A stretch of DNA of 64,000 nucleotides from Deuterostichococcus epilithicus (lineage: Eukaryota > Chlorophyta > Trebouxiophyceae > Prasiolales > Stichococcaceae): the NCBI GenBank assembly GCA_033439295.1, contig JAVTLE010000015.1, positions 1,550,001-1,614,000 on the forward strand, given 5' to 3'. Below, piece after piece: positions 1 to 12,678 of this stretch. The position numbers and the translations under genes were made by a program. The notes below the pieces were generated by a model. The model saw nothing but the letters and a program-made list of their open reading frames with translations. It searched no databases and was not told the DNA's origin. Numbering within the stretch: the first letter of the stretch is position 1; the number at the start of each line of letters is the position of its first letter.

Positions 1-357
1 CATTCCTCAGCAACCTGTTCGGCAGCATCACGCACTACGGCAGCGGCCAGGTGAGCCGAGCAGCAGGCAATTTCCGAGGGCTGGCGAGCATGGCTGCGCC
101 ATAGCTGCAATTCAGCATGACGCCCCAACAGCACCCACGTCTGAGATGTCCTTGACCCTTGAAATTTCTGCCACTTTGCCTCGACAGACATGTAAATTGC
201 ATCATTCTGCTTTCTGTCACAGGGCGCAGTGTACATTGGCAGCGGCTACTTGGCGCTGCCAGATGTCTTCAAATATGGCGCCCTGTTCTCCGTCATCAAC
301 CTCACGCTCTGGGCCACCGTCGGCACGCTATGGTGGAAGACCGTGGGCCTCTACTAG
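1..357 (+). CDS. Plastid 2-oxoglutarate/malate translocator, C-terminal end (partial)
   Basis: This is the last part of a DASS-family dicarboxylate transporter, the chloroplast inner-envelope carrier that exchanges 2-oxoglutarate for malate in ammonia assimilation. Exon 1-50 reads through the family motif ITHYGSGQ. An intron follows at 51-222 (donor GTGAGC, acceptor CACAG). The last exon, 223-357, encodes a final membrane helix rich in Leu, Val and Trp and ends in WWKTVGLY before a TAG. The spacing HY-SGQ-x-VY-GSGY and the Trp-Trp-Lys ending are typical of plant DiT1/SODiT1 proteins. The start lies outside the window, so transit peptide and substrate residues cannot be judged. DiT1 versus DiT2 specificity is not decidable from this fragment. 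Confidence 0.85.
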
Positions 358-763
358 GCAGGCAGGGAGACCTGCGCTGCCCACCGCGCAGCATTGCGGC
401 TGCGCCTTTGCCTCTCGAGGACGACACCCATGCTGTTGCGAGGTTGGTGCAGCAGGTCAAGTGTCACAACGCTTCAGCCCTGACCCTGGCTCGCGGATGA
501 CAGAACTTCATATGCTCTTTGGTTTGAGGGAAGGTCGGCCCGACAATGCGATTTGATTCTGCTCCGAGATAACAAACCCATTCGCCACAGAGTCACATAA
601 GCTCAAGAATTGTCGTCAGGTTGAGACCAGACAGAGGCACCTCGAGCGGGCAGATACTTCAGGGACAAAAATCAAATCTCGTCAGGCAGCCTGTTCCTGC
701 TGTTGGCCTCCACATGGCGTCGCTGCACGACTGATCGCTGCCAAGTCCGGAGCGCAGCACCTG
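358..763. other. Convergent 3' intergenic region
   Basis: The translocator and the Sec14 gene run toward each other here. The stretch should hold both 3' untranslated regions. I see no conserved coding segment and no clear TGTAA polyadenylation signal of the kind common in green algae. Confidence 0.5.
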
Positions 764-3700
764 CTAGGCGTAGACCGCCTTGGGCTTCTCGTGCCTTGGC
801 CACTCAAAATCGACGTTTCCGCCATAGCACGACGGCAGGCTGTCGGCATCGATGTGTTTGAGCAGCTCCGCCTTGTAGCTGCAGGGACACATGCAAGAGA
901 GGTCACAGGCTTCGAGGTGGCTCCAGGTCATTGAAAGGCCTGTAGCGCTGCGCAACACAAGGAATCTGTGACGGAGTGCAGGCTGCAGAGCCAGTGCTGC
1001 AGGCCGCGAATCCGCAGGACCTGAGGGCGAGTTGGGCGTCAACACAAGAGACTGCATGTGCGAGCATGGCAAAGCACAACACACGACAAGGAACAGCAGC
1101 TCACTCGCTGGTGCAGATGGAGATCTTCTCCCGAGTCGACGGCGGGATGAACACCTGGGAGGCAAACGGTTCAGAAGTGGGCACTTCATGCTGGCACCGG
1201 GGCGGCACAAATCGACAGACACCACCGAGCTGCAGGTGTTCGATCTGCACAACAAGTGACGTTCGAACAGCCCCGAGAGCCTCTGCACCTGTGCGAGTTT
1301 CCAGACCTGGCCCGCGCCGAACGGCGCATTCAGGATGACCACCTGCAGGGAGTGCGGCGAGATGCTGAGGCGCCGAGCGGGGTGAAGATGAAGGCCAGTC
1401 GAGCGATTAGCGAGTTGTGATCCGCATGCTGCAGCAGCTGCAGCAAGACACAGCCTCAACTATTTGCAGTGATGGCAGTGCCTCACCGAGACAGCTTCAT
1501 TGGCATGCCTACCTTGCCGAGGGTCTCGGGCACAAAGTCCGAGTTGTGTGCAAACTCCTTCTGGTTCTCCGACGACCGAATGTGCTTGATCATCTGCATT
1601 ATGGAGACTCCGCCGACATCCATGACCTGCAGCATGGAGGATGGAGCCTTAAGTTAGGGATCATGGCGCCTTGCAGGGCAGGGACCGAGCCCTCAAATGA
1701 ATGCCGACAAGCGAGGTTGGTCCTCTGGCTGGCATGTGCCCAGGTGGAGCCTCTGCTCGACTCTGTGGGAGCACTTCAGGACGGCAGTGGCCGCGGTGTG
1801 CCGCATGTTCGACGGCCGTCACCGGCGGCCGCCGCCGCTCCGCACAGTGTCAGAACAGCGCGCAGGTTCCACAGGCACGTGCGATGCACAGTGCAGAAGC
1901 GGTCCTCTGTAATCATGCTGTGAGTCCCCAAGAGTGGGAATCACCTGCATGACCTCCTCGATCTGGTGGCCGGCGCGCGCAGAGGCCATCATGCACAGCA
2001 GTCGGTTGAGCTCGTTGGCGCACGACTGCAGCGAGATGCGGCTCGCCAGCGACACGTGCTCTGTCATGCCGTTCTTCACGATGTCCGCCACCCGCGTGTA
2101 CACCACCTTGTTTGCGCATACAAGAGGCAGGCGTTGATCGAGTGGCGGGGGGGNGGGGGTCGGGCATATGCAGCGGTGTGCCGGCTCGCGGGCAAACGCA
2201 CGTGCTTGCGTCCGCAAGTGCACGACAGCTTGTCACGCCAGGCGAGCTCGGCACTGGCTTCCACAAGGGGACAGGCAGTCGTTGCTGCAGGGCATCTGGC
2301 AAGGCGCAGCTGGGGCAGGCATGCAGGGGAGCATTGGAAGACGAGTGACCCTTTCGGGGTTCTGGTGTTTCAGGGTTGGGTAGCCCTTTTCACCGGGCGG
2401 CCCAGGCGGTCGGTGCCGTGCACCATGACGTGCAGGAAGCAGCGCAGCGCGTCCTGGAACTCGCGGGTGGCGCCCTCTGGGCGGGCTGGGAACAGCTCCA
2501 CGTGCTGCAGCTGCCAGTCGCCGAAGGTGGGCCGCACCGCCGGCGCCGGGCTCACCATGAGTCGCTCCCGGTACTGCAGGGCAACAGCCGTCGACAGCCT
2601 TCACCCAGTGTGCATTTGCCTTGACCTGGTCTGTGCCCCTGTGGTACTGTTTTGACGGTGTTGGCGCCATTAGCAATTCCTTGCCCACGACTCTGGAAGC
2701 ATCCACTGGTCCCTCGGCCCAACGGCGCCAGTCCTGGCATTGCAGGAGCCATCAGCTATCAGCAGACACCATGGGGCTGAGCCCCAGGCTATGCTCAAGG
2801 GACCGGGCGACTTAGCACCCTAACCGCACCTAGTGCTTTCCCATTGCAGGAGCTGTGCCTCTGGCGTGCTGAACGATCCCGCCCAAGACGTCGCCTTCAC
2901 ATCTGCAACTCGGCAACGCGCCCTCACCACAGTGCAGTACTTTCGGTACATGAGCTTTGCGGCGGCCAGGTCGAAGTTGCGGGCGCGCAGGAAGCGCAGC
3001 AGGTCGTGGTCCGTGTGGAAGCGTGAAGCACCAGGGAAGGCCGCCTTCAGCGCCTCCAGCTTGTCCGCCTGCTCCGCCGACAGATGGCCCTGCGGTGGAC
3101 GCACCAGGTCTGCAGTTTCGGATGTGTCGGCAGGCACAGGGCTGGAAACAAACGCTGGGTTCAGCTCATCCAGTCTGACCGCCTGCTGGGCTGCCAGGTG
3201 GCCCCATGCGGGCGCCAATGACATGCAACCCTGACACGACATTCCAGGACCGCAATCAATCTCGCTGCCTGTGGTCACAGCAGAACCTGGAGGCGCGGGG
3301 CGTGCCGCAAGTCCACACGATTTGCCGCTCACGCGCTCGCGAGCATCGCGACTGGCTCCACGAGCCCATCCGCACATCGCTCACCAGGTGGCCGGGCTTC
3401 CGGTTCCATGGAGCGGACGGCAGCAGCGGCAGCTCCGCCAGGCTGGCAAAGTCGTGCCCGAAGATCGCATTGTGTGCAGCCAGCGTCGCCCGGTCGTAGG
3501 CAGTCAGGTCAACGTGCGCCGCACACTCCCCCTTCTGCGCGGCACAAGCCACACCATGTCAGTCCCGTGCTCTGGTGGCAAACACCATTGACACAGCGCT
3601 TGCTCCCGGCAACATTTCTGCAATCATACTGGCAGTCTTCGCAAGTGCGCCAGCAAACCCTACTTGAGCAGGAGAGACTCGGTAAAAGCGCGCATCCTAT

Positions 3701-4730
3701 TGTGACCCACCTCATGGTCGTGCAACTGCATATCCACCGCCGCCGAGCTTAGACGCCGGCTCATCGTTGAGGCAATGCTGCCTCCCATCGAAGAACGGCC
3801 CGCCTGCAAAGCACCGTCATTTCGAGCACCTCAGTCACGAACAGGACATCGCATGCACCAGGACGCTGCATGTGATAGCGAACAGCTGACATTGCAAGCA
3901 ATACGTAGCAGTTGTTATGGTTTCGCCAAGGTGCCGTGTTGATGAGCCTTCTCGGGCGCGTGCCAGCATGCAATCTCGAGCCGAGGCAGTCACCCAAGAG
4001 GGGTCCACCTGAGATCGCCGCCGGCTCTGCGCTCCCTTGGAGTCCCAGGCCTTGCGCAGCGTGCTGGGGTGCACGCCGCTGCCGTCGGAGCCGGGGCGCA
4101 TCTCCGGCGGCGTGCAGGNGCCCGGGCGGCCGCCTGCCGGGCTTCCGCCCGCCGGGCTTCCGCCGGAGAGGCGGCGGCTGCCGGCGCTCACCGGCCGGTC
4201 CGACTCGCCGCCATGGCTGCCCCACCTGTGCAGGCACGGTTCATGTCAGCGCGAATCGCATCCCCTCTCAAGACGCATCACACGACCGGGGCGCCGCGCT
4301 GGGGCGCGACCAGGGTGCCGGCAGGTGCAGGCCGGCTGTCCAGTCGTGGTGTTGCACCCGGACCCCAACACGCCGCAGCTAGTGCGCTTCCTATGGCAGT
4401 ATGCAGGCTTGTTATGCAAGAGGCAGGCGGTGCAGGGTGCTTCCAACACGGCAGGGACTACACATATGAAAGCCGAAAGAGTCACCTGTCCAGGTCCAGC
4501 GATTGCGCGTCGCTGTCGACAGACCGGAGGTCTCCCCCGGCTGAGGACTCGTCTTCAAAGGCGGACCGTGCGGACTTGTAGCTGAGCGCGCTGAGCGCAC
4601 TGCTGGTGCGGCTGACGCGCGAGGCGGTGCGAACGGGCGCCGACGGCGCTCGCTGCTCCTGCAGGAAGGAGTTGAGCGGGCCATTGTCTCTGGAGCCGCC
4701 GCTGGCCTCCGCTCCAGTCTGCGCTTGCAT
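764..4730 (-). CDS. Sec14-like (CRAL-TRIO) phosphatidylinositol/lipid transfer protein
   Basis: Eleven exons can be joined. The first is 4730-4486, a Ser/Arg-rich leader starting MQAQTGAEASGG. The next are 4225-4009, 3803-3711 and 3534-3385, whose phases I checked and which agree. Then come exons near 3140-2930 (CRAL-TRIO N helices with LLRFLRARNFD), 2576-2400 (HGTDRLGRP), 2135-1945 (VYTRVADIVKNG), 1660-1510 (VMDVGGVSIMQM), 1390-1330 (VVILNAPFGAGQVWKL), 1180-1125 (VFIPPSTREKI) and 881-764 (HIDADSLPSCYGG, ending KAVYA). The order matches Sec14: an N-terminal helical lobe, then the lipid-binding fold ending in the L-P-x-x-YGG motif. Such proteins exchange phosphatidylinositol and other lipids between membranes. 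The first roughly 185 residues are low complexity with a GGSPAGG repeat and carry an undetermined base. No GOLD or nodulin tail follows the domain. Confidence 0.85.
2154..2154. other. Undetermined base in a G run (Sec14 intron)
   Basis: A single N lies between runs of seven and five G. This is a sequencing or assembly ambiguity in an intron. Confidence 0.95.
4119..4119. other. Undetermined base inside a Sec14 coding exon
   Basis: The N falls in the Gly/Pro-rich exon 4009-4225. The reading frame is kept only if it stands for exactly one base. Confidence 0.95.
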
Positions 4731-5505
4731 GAGAAACCGCCCGTGAGGCGCTCTGCTTCTGGATCGAGCGCAGCCGGCATGCCGAACCGAGACTGTGTGT
4801 GCACGATGTGGTAATGCATTTGCAGAGGCTCCATGGTCGCGGCTGAGACGCAGGCGGTCACGAGGATGGTGCGATCTGCGAATCCACCTGCGTGCCGCCA
4901 TTGGTGTGCGGCTGCTTCTCCTTGCCGCCTCGCCTGGCTGGGTGCAGGCAGTTGCCCATTGCCGCCGCTGTGCAATGCGCACGTCAGCAGCAAAGCTGCC
5001 GCGATGCGCAGTCGTCTGGCAGCAGCCCTTCAAGCCTTCTTTGCTGCTGGATAAACGATTTCATGAAGTGTCAACCGATTCAAGCGAGAAGCTATCAGCT
5101 ATGAATGCTGCCGGTTGGGACGTCGGACAACAACCCGTAGGTTGCCCCAGCACCCCCAGCAAAACATGAGCATGTGACCACCTGCGCCTTCAATATGGCT
5201 TACGCATCAACTATGCATTGGTTGCAGGACGAGGGCGTCGAACTGACTCTGTGAGCAGTGCCTTCGCCTGATCGCAGATCCGGATGGCAACAAAGTCCGC
5301 AACAAAAGCGGTGTTCGAACTCAGTAACTTAAGGATCCTCCAAATTCAGCAACAGGAGCAACTGTCACAGGCCGAATTGGACGGTGCCTGACACAAACAA
5401 AATATTCGCCAGCAACGGTGCACGTGCCGGCCTCGCCTCACGTCAGCTTCGGCCTGAGTTCCTTGCGAGCAGACTCGACTCGTTCAGTGGACGCTGTCAG
5501 AGCTA
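4731..5505. promoter_or_regulatory. Sec14 upstream region and GTPase 3' region
   Basis: Both flanking genes are on the minus strand. This stretch should contain the promoter and 5' UTR of the Sec14 gene and the 3' UTR of the GTPase gene. No conserved coding segment or recognisable promoter element was seen. Confidence 0.4.
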
Positions 5506-8500
5506 TCACGACCTGCCGCTGCTGCTCTCCAGCCCAGTGCCCTTCACTGCCGGCACCACGCCCCAGTGCAGGGCGCGCACGATACCAGCGCCGGCGGCGC
5601 AGCCGTCGCCCCGGTCACGCAGGATCAGCCGGGCCCCCTGCTGCAGCCACTCCGGGCGGCTGACGAACTGCAGCGTCACGGCTGTGGCGCAGCCGACCGA
5701 GCCGGTGTGCTGCGGCATCAGCGGAACGCCTTCGGCATCGCAGCTGTCGCCCAGCAGTGCCGCGCCCGCCGCGACCGCCGACGCCAAGCTGCTGCCTGCT
5801 TCATGACATGCATCTGGAGCCTTGGACGTAGAACGATTTGCTCTTTGAATGCGCAGCATGACGCGGGCTCCTCCGCCGAACCTCCGAATCAAACCCTGTG
5901 CTCCAGCAGGACAGTGCCCCGGCAGCACGCTTCATGCAGGAAGTAGAGGGCCATCTGAGCTGGAGGGCAGAACAGATCTGCAGCAAAAATCCTGCCGGCA
6001 GGGCTGATGCCAGAGTGCCCACCGAGCACAGGGTCGTCGTCGAGCGCCACCTCCCGCATGGCAACCACCCGCGCCGCCTGCCGAACAGAGCCGCAGTGCA
6101 CCACGGGAAAGTACACGCCCGCATGGCCGCCGCCGCTGCGGTGCCGGCCAGCCGACCGCGCCCGCCGCTTGCGCTGCGTGTCGAAGCCGCCATCGGCCTG
6201 GGTCCCGCCGTCGGAGCTGCTGGCGGCAGCCCAGTTGACCAGCGGCGAGGCAGCGGCACTGATGGGGCCGCACGCACTGCCCAGCACAGGGGTGCGGGGC
6301 GAGGCGCCGCCGTCGGACATCATGCCGCCTGCGGCATCTGAGCGGCTGCCAGAACGACGATGGGCATCGCTGTCGCTGCTGCTGGAGCCCGGGTCGCCTG
6401 CCTCCCCCTCCTTTGGCGGCCACTGACCTACATAGTGCGACGCAGGAATACTGTCAGCCTCCTCGTATCGTGTCTCTGAGTGCTGGGAAGCTGAACAGAA
6501 CAGCAGAAACACGTGTTTCATAAGCTATGAGACATATGTCAGCCGACCCCATTGCGGCCCTGCGCTCTGACAATCGACCAAGCAGAACGCAATGCCAGGC
6601 AGGTGCCGCAGAGTGGTGTGTCGTCTGCTGGCCTGCGAGATGGAACGCACCGGACAGCAGGCCGCGGGGCGGCCAGTGCCCGCTGAGCAGCACCATGACG
6701 GCCTCAAACTCCCACACCGTGCATGGCCGAATTGCGGCATCGAGCAGCACCGCACCCTGCGAGCAATTGAGCGGAAACCCATTCCGAACTCGGCAAGGTC
6801 GACAGTGGCAGGAGCTGCACCAGTTCGTGGCTGCCAGGTACTGCAGCAGCAGGAGTCTGGAGCCTGTTTTGGCGGGCAGGCTCCGAGCGTGTCAGGCTGC
6901 AGGTCAGCAACTCCTGGCATAGGCTGGTGGACGTATTGCAATGGCTAGACCCTCTCCAGACCCGCCAAGCAGCACCTTGCGAGCGTTGACTGGTGAGGAG
7001 CCCAGCAGCGACGGCGCCGAGCCGGTGCGGCCGGCGCCCAATTCCCTCCCCGACAGGCTGCTGTCGTCGCCGCCGCCGCCGCCGGGTATCGCCAGCGGGC
7101 ACGAGGGGGTGCCGGCGGAGGACCAGCCCAGCCGTGGTGACGGCACGGGCAGCTGCGTGGGAGCCCATGGAAACTGCTCCGACAGGGAGATCTCCTCCGA
7201 GGCAGAGCGCAGCCAGGGCACTGCATTGCGTTCCCGCTCGCGCTGCCGCTCCAGCAGCCACGCCGACTCCTCCGGCAACTCAGCGTCGGCCGCGGCGTCG
7301 CCGGCGCTGTCGGGAGCTTCCGGCATGCCAGCACCGCGGCCAGACCCGGCGGCAAAGCCGCTGTCGGTGACTGGCTCCGGCTCGGCGAATGTCACTGCTG
7401 CAGCCTTCTCTGTGAGCAGTCGTATTCGGTAGGAGGTATCAGCCTGCGCCTGTTGATGCCTCGCCTCAGCTTCCGCGGCGCTGCCAGGGCGCCGCTTGCC
7501 GCTCCCGGCGCCGCTCTGCGCACCCGTCGCCGGCGTTGTGGAAACGTTTTTGGCACTGCCGGCCTCTGCAGCCGACGCGCCAGCCCCTTCCTGCTGCGGC
7601 CGTGCACCCCGGGCGTCCAGCGGCTGTTGCTGCGCGGGGCTGCTCGGGGTGGAGTGGATGGCCAGCGTCGCCGAGTGGCCAGCCTTGATGAACCCCACGG
7701 GCACCTGCACGGACACGGAGCAGGGGGCTTGAGTGACTTGCAGCCTGGCGGGGTGTACCCAAGTTTTGGCTTTGTCACAGTACAAATTCGGGTCTTGTTC
7801 ACCGGACAGCAACAGGCAGCCGTATGCAGGATGCAGCCAGAAGATCCAACCTTGGAACATCACAGCGCAAGAGGTGAACGGACACAATTTCAAAACAGCT
7901 TTCTTGACACTCACCAGCGTCCGAGAAAGTGGTCCAGCATCGCACCTGGGAGCGCTGGATGCCGGTGACCACGACGGTGGTGAAGTGGCCGTCCGAGTTG
8001 GGGCCCAGCAGCAGGTGTTGCCCCACCGCGATGGAGCCCGCAACGGCGGTGCCCGACACTACTGAGCCCACGCCCCGTACTTCGAATGTGTGGTCCACCT
8101 GACGCACAGCGAAGGGTTTCAGCGTGGGGGGTTTTGGGGTGGAACTACGGTAGGATGTGGGTGGCTTGTTTGAATTGCATTTGATGAGCGCCATGTGCCA
8201 GGGCTCCTCTGCGAGTGCGCATCCTACCGCAATTTGACTGCACATATCCCAGCGCCAGGCGACTGCCAGCTTCGGCTGATCTTTGCCGAACCTCGATCCC
8301 GTTGCTAAACATTTGAGTATTGGGTGTTGCACAGACTGCCGTGCATACTGCTGCACCTGGAAGTGAGCAAGGTCGTCGTCCTGCGTGAAGTCTGAGGAGC
8401 CGCTGCTGGCGATGCCGGGGCTGAGTGGCGAGTCGGGGTCCTCGACGTCTCCGGTGCCGACTGCACAACAGGCGCGCTGCGTCTCAGCACGGCTACCCTC

Positions 8501-11500
8501 TCAGGAATGGCGCTGCAGCACACGCTCAAGTGCCGAAGTGATCGCTCAGGAACATGCTCCAAGCAAGGGGTCCTACCGTGTGATATCCATCCTATGCTTC
8601 TAGATGCTCTCCATTCCTAAGATGTCACTGATGCAAGTTGTGCCTCTCAAACCAGCGTCATTGGTGTCGCGTACTTGACGGCAGGGCGCGCAGGAAGGCG
8701 TGCACGAGCGCCAGGCCGGAGCCTGTCACCGACGACACGTGGAAGATGGGCACGTTCAGGGCGCCGCCCCTGTTGCCTACCAGGCAGCTCACACGGTTGC
8801 CGGGCATCCGCCGTGCCAGCTCCGTCGCCTGCGGCACGTGATGGCGGCGGGTCAGACCGAAGGGCAGTGAAGCGTCGTCACAGCAGCTGGCGTGCAGCAG
8901 TAGCGTCATCTGCTGGGGCGCACGCATCGGTCCCTGTGGCTGACAGCAGCAGCTGAGCGACATGGTGCAGCCCAGTATGCTGTGCTTGAAGGCGGCCTGA
9001 CCTGCTTGTCGGAGGTGACGACCGGCGTCTCCACCTCACACTGCATCATGCCGGGCAGAGTGCAGGCCGCGGTGCCGCTCTTTGCCGCCGCTGCCAGTAC
9101 GTCCCTGATTGGCGCACGAGACAGCAGGGAGTCGCAACCAAGCGATGCAGCTCGACAGCCTGAGCTCAGAGGTCCATTCCCGGATGCTGGGGTGGCTGCA
9201 GGGACACAGCGGTGGCAACCAATTTCCGGGCTGCTTGCGACTGCGCAAGCACCTACACAGCCGCCCAATGCGCCACTGTCANGCCCCCCCCCCACCCACC
9301 ACCACGGGAATCTGCGGGTTTTTCACCTGATGTCGGACGTCAGCGCGGCCAGCGCAGGCGGCTCTGCGGTGTCAGCCTTCGTGATGGCCACCACCAGCGG
9401 CAGCTCCAGCGCGAGTGCCACCGCCAGGTGCTGCCGCCCCACGCGGCCCAGGCCGCGCGCGCTGCATACTGCCAGCAGCACGTAGTCCGGCAGCATGCAT
9501 GTCATGCCTGCGCTTCCATGTGACAGCGGTGGGTCGAAAGACAGCGCGGCCAGGGCTGGCGCTCCTCGGAATGGCCCCGTGCAGCGCTATGGCAATGCTG
9601 TCGTATATTCCAAGTCTACCTGCTAATCTCCTCCACAGCTCTGCCAAGCACCCCGACTCTCCGCCCGCAGGCACCGAGATACGCTACCGCACGTTCGCCG
9701 CAGGCAGCCCTGTAGCTCCTTCAGAGTAGCTCACCGTACAGGGCAGTCTTCATGTAGCGCTCGTGGCCGCCAAGGTCAATGAAGCGCAGCACATGCGCCG
9801 CCGCCTGGCTGATCTCTGCCGGCGTCAGCGTCGACACCCCCGAATAGTTGAGGATGCTGCCTGCGCGTCAGAGGCACTGAACATTCCCGACAGCTGCTCT
9901 ACATGCGCTGGGCTGTGCCCCACCTGCTGATGTACTAATGCAGAACCAGAGCAAGGCACTCGAAGCCATTTCCATAGAGCCCTGCCCCTGCCCCGGATCA
10001 GCCACACTTTCCTTGCCAGTCCGCGACACGTAATGCTAACAGGCACAACCATCTCACCGTCTGCTGCGTAGCCGAGCAGCTGCTGCGAGAGCGAGGAGGT
10101 GCGCCCCGACTCGATCTCGTGCTTGTGGCGAAACACCGCCATGCGCGCCGAGCCGTGCCCGTTGTCCAGCAGGGGGCATCCCGCCGCGCCGTGAGTCAGG
10201 CAGGCTACCAGCGTGCTCTTGCCGCTGTCCACGCTGCCTGCCACTACGGCACAGGCAACGCGCGCCAACCCTCAGCGCTGGCAGGCGTGGATTTCAAACA
10301 AAAGACCTGTACAGTCCTCTGCCATGTTCCCTGGCACGGCGGCTTGAGGTCCCTGAGACCATATCAAATTGCAGTGCAAAATTCAAGTCGATTGCTACCT
10401 CCTCAGCAGACACACAGAGAATCTGCAACGGTGGCCGCATGACAATTTTTGAGGAAGACAAAGCCCTGCGCTGATGTGCCCGGGCAGCATAGTGTGCGCA
10501 GAGCCTAAGGCTCAAAGAAGGGCACTAACCTGCGATGCGGAGGTCAGTGCACGCCAGGTCTTGCACTGCCATGCGGGAGACGCGCACGATTGCGCACTGG
10601 CGACCACTTGCGCCCGGCAGCTGCCGCAGGGTGGTGGCCGTCGCGCCGACCTGCGAGTGCATAACGTCGAAAGTGCATTGACGGTGCACGAGTATGCACG
10701 CTGCACACGCAGCGACACTTGCAGGTTGGCCGCCACTCAGCAGGCAGAGCCAAGACATGCCTCACCTCGCGTGTCATGGCGTGCAGCGTGTCCAAGCTGA
10801 TGGCCAGGTCGCCGGCATCCAGTCCCAGCAAATTGCCGTCATCCTCCACGCCTGCAATATGCCAGAGGTGGTGGTCCGTGTGTAAGGTTGAACTGCACCT
10901 TTGGCCTATGTTATGCCAGAGCGGGCGGATGTCTCAACCGAGGACGTGCTCCGGGACTTGCAGTCAGCTGAGGCGCAGCTCACCCAGATAGTAGAAGCAG
11001 ACGCCATTGCCCTCGCACAGGCGGTACTTCATTTGCGTCGCCTGCCGCGAAAGCAAGCGCCAATGTCAGCATCGTCAGCTCGAGCACTTTTGTGTTGCTG
11101 ATGGCTGTCAACAGTGCAGGTTCCTCATGACTGGATGATATGCCTGCCGCTGCCGGCCCCTTCTGCTTCACAGCTAGGCACAGCGGCCCCAACCATCTCA
11201 AAATGCCCTCACCAGCTGCTGGAAGCGGAATGGCGTCGGCTGCTTCAGTCTGAGCTTGTACTCGACGTTGCCATCGTCGTTCTCCCGGTTGAAGCGTGGC
11301 AGGCCTGAGGGCGGCTCGACGGCAGCGACAGCGTCGTCGCCGGTGCCGGCCATGCCGCACGGCGGGACCCCATGCTCGATGCGCCCTTGCGGCGAGATGA
11401 GCCCCCGCGCCCGCGCCTTGCGCGTGCGCCGCGACTCTCGCTGCGGCTCAGCGCCGTCGCCCTGCTCGTCGCCAGTGATGCCGCTGCTCTGTCTGTCGCG

Positions 11501-11882
11501 GGCGATGCCGCCAGACCCCGCCTTGGTCGCGGTGCGCACCCGATTGCGGCGTGGCCCTGTCTGCCTGCTGCGCCGTGCAAGTAACGAGTGCTCATAGCCG
11601 GGACGTGTATATGCTTGGAAGGGCAGTGTCACAAGGCATTGTGACACGCAACCAAGAGCATTTGTTTGTATGCATGCATGTGCAGGGTGGCGCAGCAGCG
11701 TCTGGCTCCGACCATGCGGGCAGGGTGTGCAGTGGACACGCGGCTGACCTGCTGATCGCCTCTACGCGGGGGTCGAGGGGCGGCGCAACGGCGACCCACT
11801 GCACGGGCGCCTTGCGCCGGCCGAGCTCGAAGTTGACATCGTCTAAAAAATCGAGCACCATATCTGCAGAAATGAGTGTCAC
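5506..11882 (-). CDS. GTPBP1/GTPBP2-like translational GTPase
   Basis: This is an elongation-factor-like GTPase of the GTPBP1/2 family, cytosolic proteins linked to ribosome rescue and mRNA surveillance. Reading 11882 downward: a short N-terminal exon ([17 protein letters not shown]); the family segment [20 protein letters not shown] near 11210-11290; [17 protein letters not shown] near 10990-11040; G1 GSVDSGKST near 10210-10230 followed by [15 protein letters not shown]3 DLGGHERY near 9765-9790; G4 ITKAD near 9370; and a G5-like SSVTGSGL near 8715. Domain II ([20 protein letters not shown]) lies near 8000-8090. Domain III ([51 protein letters not shown]) runs to the stop. Two low-complexity insertions, one of about 270 residues (6960-7760) and one of about 110 (6150-6500), sit inside the C-terminal domains and are unusual for the family. 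Start could be 11882 or 11858. Confidence 0.85.
9282..9282. other. Undetermined base beside a C run (GTPase intron)
   Basis: A single N precedes a long C run in a GTPase gene intron. Confidence 0.95.
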
Positions 11883-12678
11883 GCCTTCCGGCTTGTAGGT
11901 TGCAATGATGCGCTGTCATTCGTCACACCCGCTGGACTTGAACGCGTATTGCGCGCAGCCTGCGACTGTCTGCTTCCTAGCCACGACGAAGGTGGTGCCA
12001 ACAGCTGCAGCTGGCCCAGCACCCCGCAGCCACGCGCACACGCCGGTGCTGTGCTGAGTGAATGCTGATCCACACCTGCACCCTGCAAAAAGGAGAAGGT
12101 CTATGGGTATCCCTGCCAATCCAATGACTGTACCCACACTTCGCCATGTGTCGCTAATTCGTGATTTGCCTCGTCCCCAAACGCGCGACGCCGTGCCCAG
12201 ATCTTACTTAGCCTCGAAGCCAGGCAATCTGTCCATGTTTGCACTCGATTGCCGTCCCTGCGTAGTTGGAATCGCCAGGTGGCGCCTGCACCGGAAGCAC
12301 GAGCAAACTGGATTGCCAAAGTTTGAGATTTTCGGAAGCTGCTGCCGCTGAGTTCCTTGATACTGTCCTCCGCAGACTGCGTTATCCGATGCCCATGCTG
12401 TCTGCTACCTGAGATCTCAAGTGTCGAGATTCAGCCTGCGACGCTTGCTGCAGCTGGTGTGGAGTGGGTCGTACCTGTGTGGGGTCACAGCCAGCGCAAG
12501 CAACCGTTGACCATTGCACGCCAGCTTGGTGACTGCCCTGGCTCAGCCACAGCCACGGCCGTCGCAGTCTGGGGTGTTGGCTGCCTGCAGCTGGGCTCTG
12601 ATGGATCGAAAGTGAGAGCGAGGTCAGTGGATCCAGGACGGCCGACAGCTGCAAGGTGCTCAACACACCAGGCACCGG
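11883..12678. promoter_or_regulatory. Shared divergent upstream region (GTPase / LysM gene)
   Basis: The two flanking genes start outward from this 0.8-kb stretch, so it should hold both promoters and 5' UTRs. I see no conserved coding sequence and no TATA-like or other named element that I would defend. Confidence 0.45.

Noticed and set aside
4247-4500. Separate small gene between Sec14 exons
   Set aside because: The first two Sec14 exons join in phase (donor at 4485, acceptor at 4226), so this stretch is an intron.
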